From the NCBI GenBank assembly GCA_003427395.1, contig BFEA01000021.1, positions 1,984,316 through 2,006,921 on the forward strand: DNA of 22,606 nucleotides. The letters are read 5' to 3'. A program made the position numbers and the translations under genes. Positions 18,828 through 22,606 of this stretch are shown piece by piece. Origin of the DNA: Chara braunii (lineage: Eukaryota > Streptophyta > Charophyceae > Charales > Characeae). The number at the start of each line of letters is the position of its first letter. The stretch's first letter is position 1. The notes under the pieces were generated by a model. It searched no databases. It had not been told where the DNA came from and worked only from the letters and a program-made list of their open reading frames with translations.

Positions 18828-19113
18828 CATTGTGGTCCGGTAGCCCTGAAGCCTGGTTAACACAGCGAAATTGCGGGGGGAGCGATTCGGGCCTTTCCAG
18901 CCATTTTGGCTGGCTCCAAACCCCAATGGTCTGCGGCCGATGTATGAGCCAAGTACTGGTGGTTTAAAGTTTAAACCACCAGTACACCGGGACTTGGCGG
19001 CGCCACACCGCGTGTTAAACCAGCAGCACTTGGCCCAGCTACAGGCCGCGGCGCTTCCCCGTTAACGCGCCGTGCCTTTAGGGCTTCAGGGTACCGGACC
19101 ACAATGGCTGGAA
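18828..19113. repeat. Long imperfect palindrome (foldback) with perfect 33-bp centre
   Basis: The centre is GTACTGGTGGTTTAAA (18953-18968), one base, then its exact inverse (18970-18985). The outer parts also match: CCAGCCATTGTGGTCCGGTA at about 18823-18842 is inverted as TACCGGACCACAATGGCTGG at about 19091-19110, at nearly equal distance from the centre (about 141 and 144 bases). The middle of the arms is diverged. This fits two copies of one element joined head to head. Confidence 0.7.
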
Positions 19114-19208
19114 GCGCCAGCCAAAAAAAAATTGAAACGGTACCGCGGTGGTTCCGCAAAAAATGGCCTGCAGGGGCATTCCAGGTTCGGCATCGATAGC
19201 TGGGCCAG
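19013..19208. mobile_element. Possible relative of the 163-bp TIR element
   Basis: It begins GTTAAACCAGCAGCACTTGG, close to the end of the 13678-13840 element, and contains CCCGTTAACGCGCC as that element does. Near its other side, CGATAGCTGGGCCAGG (about 19195-19210) is a weak inverse of the GGCCCAACTATCGG part. The right end lacks the outermost bases, so the border is uncertain. Confidence 0.4.
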
Positions 19209-19238
19209 GAGAGGGAGAGGGCTTCCACATAGCGTGGA

Positions 19239-19830
19239 ATGCGTTTGCAGTTGCGCAAACACAGGGCAATGCTGCAGCGTGTGGTTGACACACCGGATTG
19301 CATGGCAACATGTGAAGACCTTGTGCAGCTGTGTGCGGCACTGGCCTCCGGCGTCGTGCCGTGTCAGATACCACGATGGCGGATCAAGCAAAGGATAGGC
19401 GGCACGTGGACGGACCTTCTAGTACGCAATGATGCAATGGACGGGTACTTCCGGGAGAAGTTGAGTATGTCGTGGGCAGTGTTCATGCAGATCCTCGCCG
19501 GATGCTCCCCATATCTGGAGAAAATGTGACGCATTATAGGTTTCTGTTGCCTGTGGAGCAGGTGGTGGCATTCACATTGTACAGGTGGGCATCCGGGAAG
19601 ACGTACGAGAGTGGGATATCACCTTTTCACATTGGCAGGGCTTCTGGTCTGATCGTCGTCCGTGGAATGACGCCCGAGTTGCTGAGGGCGTAATCTGATA
19701 TAATTGTGTGGCGGACGGGATGGAGACGTGCGTAGGTGTTGCGCACCTTCGAGGAGAAGGGTTTCCCGAACTGCTACTGAGCAATCAACTGCACGCATAT
19801 CTACATCGACACAAGGCACGTGGAAAGGCA
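19239..19830 (+). pseudogene. PIF/Harbinger-type transposase relic (ALP1/HARBI1-like)
   Basis: This is a broken transposase of the PIF/Harbinger superfamily, which cuts and pastes DNA with a DDE nuclease. The first part is open at 19239-19529 and reads PRWRIKQRIGGTWTDLL, DGYFREKLSMSWAVFMQIL. A frame change near 19525 leads into LLPVEQVVAFTLYRWASGKTYESGISPFHIGRAS. The same frame then runs through TAA 19691-19693, a TAG near 19736 and a TGA near 19778 to reach FPNCY, a stop, then AINCTHIYID. The family has GAIDCTHI here, where Asp is the first catalytic residue; this copy has Asn. The second Asp and Glu are not found downstream, so the C-terminal half is missing. Terminal sequences of a small element family lie just upstream. 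Confidence 0.75.
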
Positions 19831-20830
19831 ACCTCCTATAGGCGTCGGCCATGAATCATTGAAGGTGTTGCAGCGATGCCGACAACACGCTTGGGAGGGA
19901 GTGCAAAGAGCACGTGACAGACGACCAGAGAATCCAGCATGCCAACAAGACAGTCGAGTTCCACAATGTGGCACCATGTGGAGAAGACACGGCGAGGGGG
20001 GAATGCAAAAGCAGTGCAGATTCCAACCGTTGGCCGTCCTCCACTGGCCGCGGATCATCGGTGCATCGCCGTCGCACCGCCCCTTCTCTCCCCGCTCGTG
20101 CTTCATACTCAACAGTCAACTACAGGGGGCAGGGCACCGCATGACTTCCCCGCTCCGATTCGCCCCCGCCACCCCAACGGCTACCCGTTCTGGCCATTGC
20201 CATCGTCCCGCCGAAGGCCTTCAATGTCCGCGCAGTGGCCTGATGGACAACTTCTGCGCCATGGAGTTGGAGACATTGCTGCCCTGCATGCATTGGCGAG
20301 GCTCGACAAAACACGGTTTTCCTAATTTTAAAGCTCCTGTGAGGAGCTTTATTTTTCGGGTCGTTTTGGCAGGGGATTCCTATTTTTTAAGGAACGATCC
20401 TGAGATTCCTTACGCTGTTTTCTTTTTTTTTTCGCAACTTTGTTTTCAGGATTCTTCTAAGTTCTAACCACACCGCAGTCCTAAAGACTGTCATTTTAGG
20501 AGTGCCTAACGAGACCCTGAGCCATGAAAATTTTGAAGTTGCCTAGGAAAATCCCCATAACTTGCGCAGTCTTGCAGCATAAGCATGGAGCACAGGCCTA
20601 TTTCTTTTTGTTTTTGGTGCCTTTCTCCTTTCCTCCCTGCGAAAAAAAATCGTAGTGAACCTGTCATGCCGCTGCCAGACAATGGGCCTCCTCGCACTAC
20701 TCACAAACTATGCAAAATGAGAAAGAATCTTCGGCGAAAACATGGAAATATAGTAATATACACCTCCAGCATTTTTGTCTTTGGTGCATATGGTGAGTGG
20801 TGCGGCGAGGCCGAATGTCACACTGGATCA
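19831..20830. other. Non-coding interval downstream of the Harbinger relic
   Basis: Several open frames occur (the longest at 19820-20467, plus strand) but none shows a conserved motif, and frames on both strands are open over the same C/G-rich bases. A hairpin (AAAGCTCC/GGAGCTTT, 20330-20350) followed by ATTTTTC is present. I cannot assign a gene. Confidence 0.35.
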
Positions 20831-20935
20831 ACCATACCCTCTCTCCGGTGCTAGTGGGACCATGTCCTCTATCCAGCGCTAGTGAGACCATACCCTCTAT
20901 CCGGTTCTAGTGGGACCACGCTCTCGCATAGGTGG
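20831..20935. repeat. 28-bp minisatellite, about 3.5 copies
   Basis: Exact 28-base units at 20831-20858, 20859-20886 and 20887-20914 each start ACCAT and end CTAGTGRG, followed by a partial unit (ACCACGCTCTC). Units differ by several substitutions, mainly transitions. Confidence 0.85.
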
Positions 20936-20992
20936 TTTATGACAGTTACACGAGTGTACTGCTCAAGACGCTTTTTCAGCTATATGGGCTGT

Positions 20993-21075
20993 CGATCTGA
21001 TTGGGAATCGAACTGATGATCTGTTTATCAACAGTTACATGTATGCATCAACACCTGAATGGGTGTATCCTTCGC
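20993..21075 (-). repeat. tRNA-like SINE fragment (copy 2)
   Basis: The minus strand contains CAGTTCGATTCCCA, a good B-box/T-arm, and the small stem CTGTT/AACAG before it. The sequence resembles 13461-13540. No full tRNA cloverleaf can be drawn, so it is probably a tRNA-derived repeat. Confidence 0.45.
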
Positions 21076-21470
21076 GTCGTTTGCACCTCTGCAAGTGGTG
21101 CTTTCTTTTTTGTTAATTTCAAATTAATGGTCTTCTAATGAACAGTGCATTCTTCTTGCCTTTCTTCTTGCTGCTACCGTCTCAAACGAATAGAACGCCC
21201 AGTCATTATAGCTATAATTGGCACAACTTTCTGTCCACATGCAGCGACCATACGTTCTATTCACACCATAGTTCTTTTCCCTCTTTTTGTTTCCCGAGTG
21301 CATGCTCGGCGACAGTAGGGCGAAGGTCCAGAGAAACAGTCTACTGCAACCCTTTTTTTTTGTCTTTTTCTCCCTTCTCACCAACAGCTTTCTTTTTTAC
21401 TTTCTTTGTTTTCCCCCTGTCAAATCTGGGCAGAACAGCCCTCAGCTTCAGGCCTTTTTATTATCATTGA

Positions 21471-21786
21471 TGATTCATTAGAGTATTACGAGGAACCCTG
21501 TGGCAGCCAGCCCGAGTTCAAACCTCCAATAAGGGAACATGCCGGGGCTGCACCCAACCTGCAGGTGGGCAATCCAGCCAAGGGTCAGCTGGTAGCATCA
21601 GGACCGAGCTTCTTCAACGAGCCAGTCACTGTGCCTCCCCTCTGGTCCCCTCCCCCTATGAGCATCAGCAGTCTCTGCTGAGTGCCAAGCTTGCCCACGA
21701 AGGTACATGAGGCCAATGGGATTGAACCCAAGACCTCCTGAATGCCACTTTCGTGTCTTACCAACTGAGCTAGGATGCTGGATTCA
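21471..21786 (-). mobile_element. tRNA-derived SINE, minus strand
   Basis: On the minus strand the element starts with GCATCCTAGCTCAGTTGG: the A box TAGCTCAGTTGG is at 21761-21772 and the B box GGTTCAATCCC at 21718-21728, 32 bases apart as in tRNA-derived RNA polymerase III promoters. About 220 bases of unrelated body follow, ending near the TAATGAATCATCAATGATAA-like stretch at 21460-21480. GATTCA at both borders (21472-21477 and 21781-21786) could be a short target duplication, but it is weak. The element would need LINE machinery to move; there is no coding sequence. Confidence 0.55.
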
Positions 21787-21960
21787 ACCGTGGAAAAAAG
21801 AAAAAGAAAAAAAAAGGCACAAATATGGAGAGAAGGACCAGGAAAAAATAGGGAGCATCGGACAGATCGTTTTGCTGGACTTTCACTGACTCAGCTGAGC
21901 AAACCCCCAACCCTGGTGCCAGAAGTCCCTGCCCCGAGCCGATGTTCAAAGGGGGAGGGG

Positions 21961-21981
21961 AAAAAAAAAAAAAAAAAAAAA
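21961..21981. repeat. Poly(A) tract, 21 bp
   Basis: A pure A run after GGGGGAGGGG. It may be the tail of a retroposed sequence or a simple repeat. Confidence 0.9.
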
Positions 21982-21989
21982 TCTGCAGA

Positions 21990-22606
21990 GCCCCCGGCCG
22001 CCAACAATCTGCGTGAGGCCTTTGAAGACAAAAAAGTCAAAGCAGAAAAAAATTCAAAAATACAAAAACAACAAGAAAGACTGCGTACCCACAAGAGCTG
22101 CAAGTCAGCACACAATGCAGGTACAGTCAGCAGATGTCACCCTCAGCAAGCAGGGCCCCGATCCCACTAGCAGAGAGGACTTGATTAAGATCCTGAATGT
22201 GGACGTGTTTTACGCAGAGATGCAGAAAAGCAGTTCAATCTCAATTTTCTGCGTCCCCCACCAAGACGTCCAGATTCAGGCATCAAATCCAATCTTCTTT
22301 GCTTGTGGGACCTCCCCCCAGGAAAGCCCCAAGCGAACAACAAAATGATCTGTAACAGCCCAAACCAGAAGTGCACTGCAGCAAACGATGGTATCTTTTT
22401 TTTTTTTTTTTTTTTACAAAAAAGACCACTTTTCTGGACCATTGGAAATTCCCTTTAAAATGATTATTTTTGACAATTTGATACATCATAACGAATTCTC
22501 TATTTCCTAGGCCACCAGCCGGGCCGCCCGGGTCACCTTGTTTGCCCCGGCTGCCCGGCCGTGCAAGGACCATAGAAGGTCCCAGCAGAAAAAAAAAAAA
22601 AAAAAA
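21990..22606. other. Non-coding end of the window with homopolymer tracts
   Basis: No coding motif is recognised. A T20 run is at 22396-22415 and the window ends in A18 (22589-22606). A GC-rich stretch (22510-22565) with a short GGACC/GGTCC stem (about 22568-22582) precedes the final A run. Confidence 0.4.

Noticed and set aside
20330-20357. Rho-independent-like terminator (8-bp stem, then T-rich)
   Set aside because: The window is eukaryotic and no gene ends here; such a hairpin can occur by chance.
19820-20467. A 215-residue open frame after the Harbinger relic
   Set aside because: It continues the relic's frame into C/G-rich DNA with no conserved motif, and neighbouring frames on both strands are also open.
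20831-20935. CRISPR-like array
   Set aside because: The units are contiguous with no spacers, and the context is eukaryotic.
21707-21782. A minus-strand tRNA gene
   Set aside because: A and B boxes are good, but the acceptor ends do not pair and no proper anticodon arm forms; a repeat body follows without a terminator. It fits a SINE head better.

Overview
The window is repeat-rich nuclear DNA from a eukaryote, most likely the green plant lineage. The organism is inferred from the plant-type Ty3/gypsy elements, the PIF/Harbinger transposase relic, the tRNA-derived SINE and the long microsatellites. A charophyte-like alga such as Chara is my best guess, at low to moderate confidence. I found no convincing host gene. 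Almost everything that can be named is a decayed mobile element.

Layout: (1) 1-5400 is Ty3/gypsy element A. Its gag, protease, RT, RNase H and the start of the integrase lie in one reading frame, broken by eight in-frame stops and one compensated frameshift. The RT YLDD box is intact. (2) Near 5375-5418 element A ends abruptly inside the integrase zinc-binding region and runs, with no LTR between, into the gag leader of a different Ty3/gypsy element, B (5419-10185). Element B is a chromovirus-like element with a CCHC zinc knuckle, protease, RT, RNase H, a DD35E integrase and a chromodomain-like C-terminus. Its gag and pol are in different frames (-1), with a GGGAAAC slippery heptamer just before the gag stop. 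It is followed by a polypurine tract and a probable 3' LTR (from 10218, AATAAA at 11273). (3) 11383-13195 is a minus-strand non-LTR (LINE) reverse transcriptase relic. (4) 13204-19200 has no recognisable gene. It holds a 163-bp terminal-inverted-repeat element, a duplicated block with two (TC)n tracts, ATC-rich sequence, tandem repeats, a G-rich diverged repeat family, an inverted-repeat element with an internal poly(A), and a long palindrome. (5) 19239-19830 is a PIF/Harbinger transposase relic. (6) 19850-22606 is non-coding, with a 28-bp minisatellite, tRNA-like fragments, a minus-strand SINE and several poly(A)/poly(T) tracts. The window ends in poly(A).

The observations most worth checking are the candidate -1 ribosomal frameshift site of element B, the LTR-less A/B fusion, the C-to-T-compatible set of stops in element A, the Asp-to-Asn changes at catalytic positions in three unrelated elements, the proline-rich insertion inside the element A RNase H, and a family of short inverted termini (GTTAAACCACCAGTACTT) that builds both the 163-bp element and the palindrome next to the Harbinger relic.
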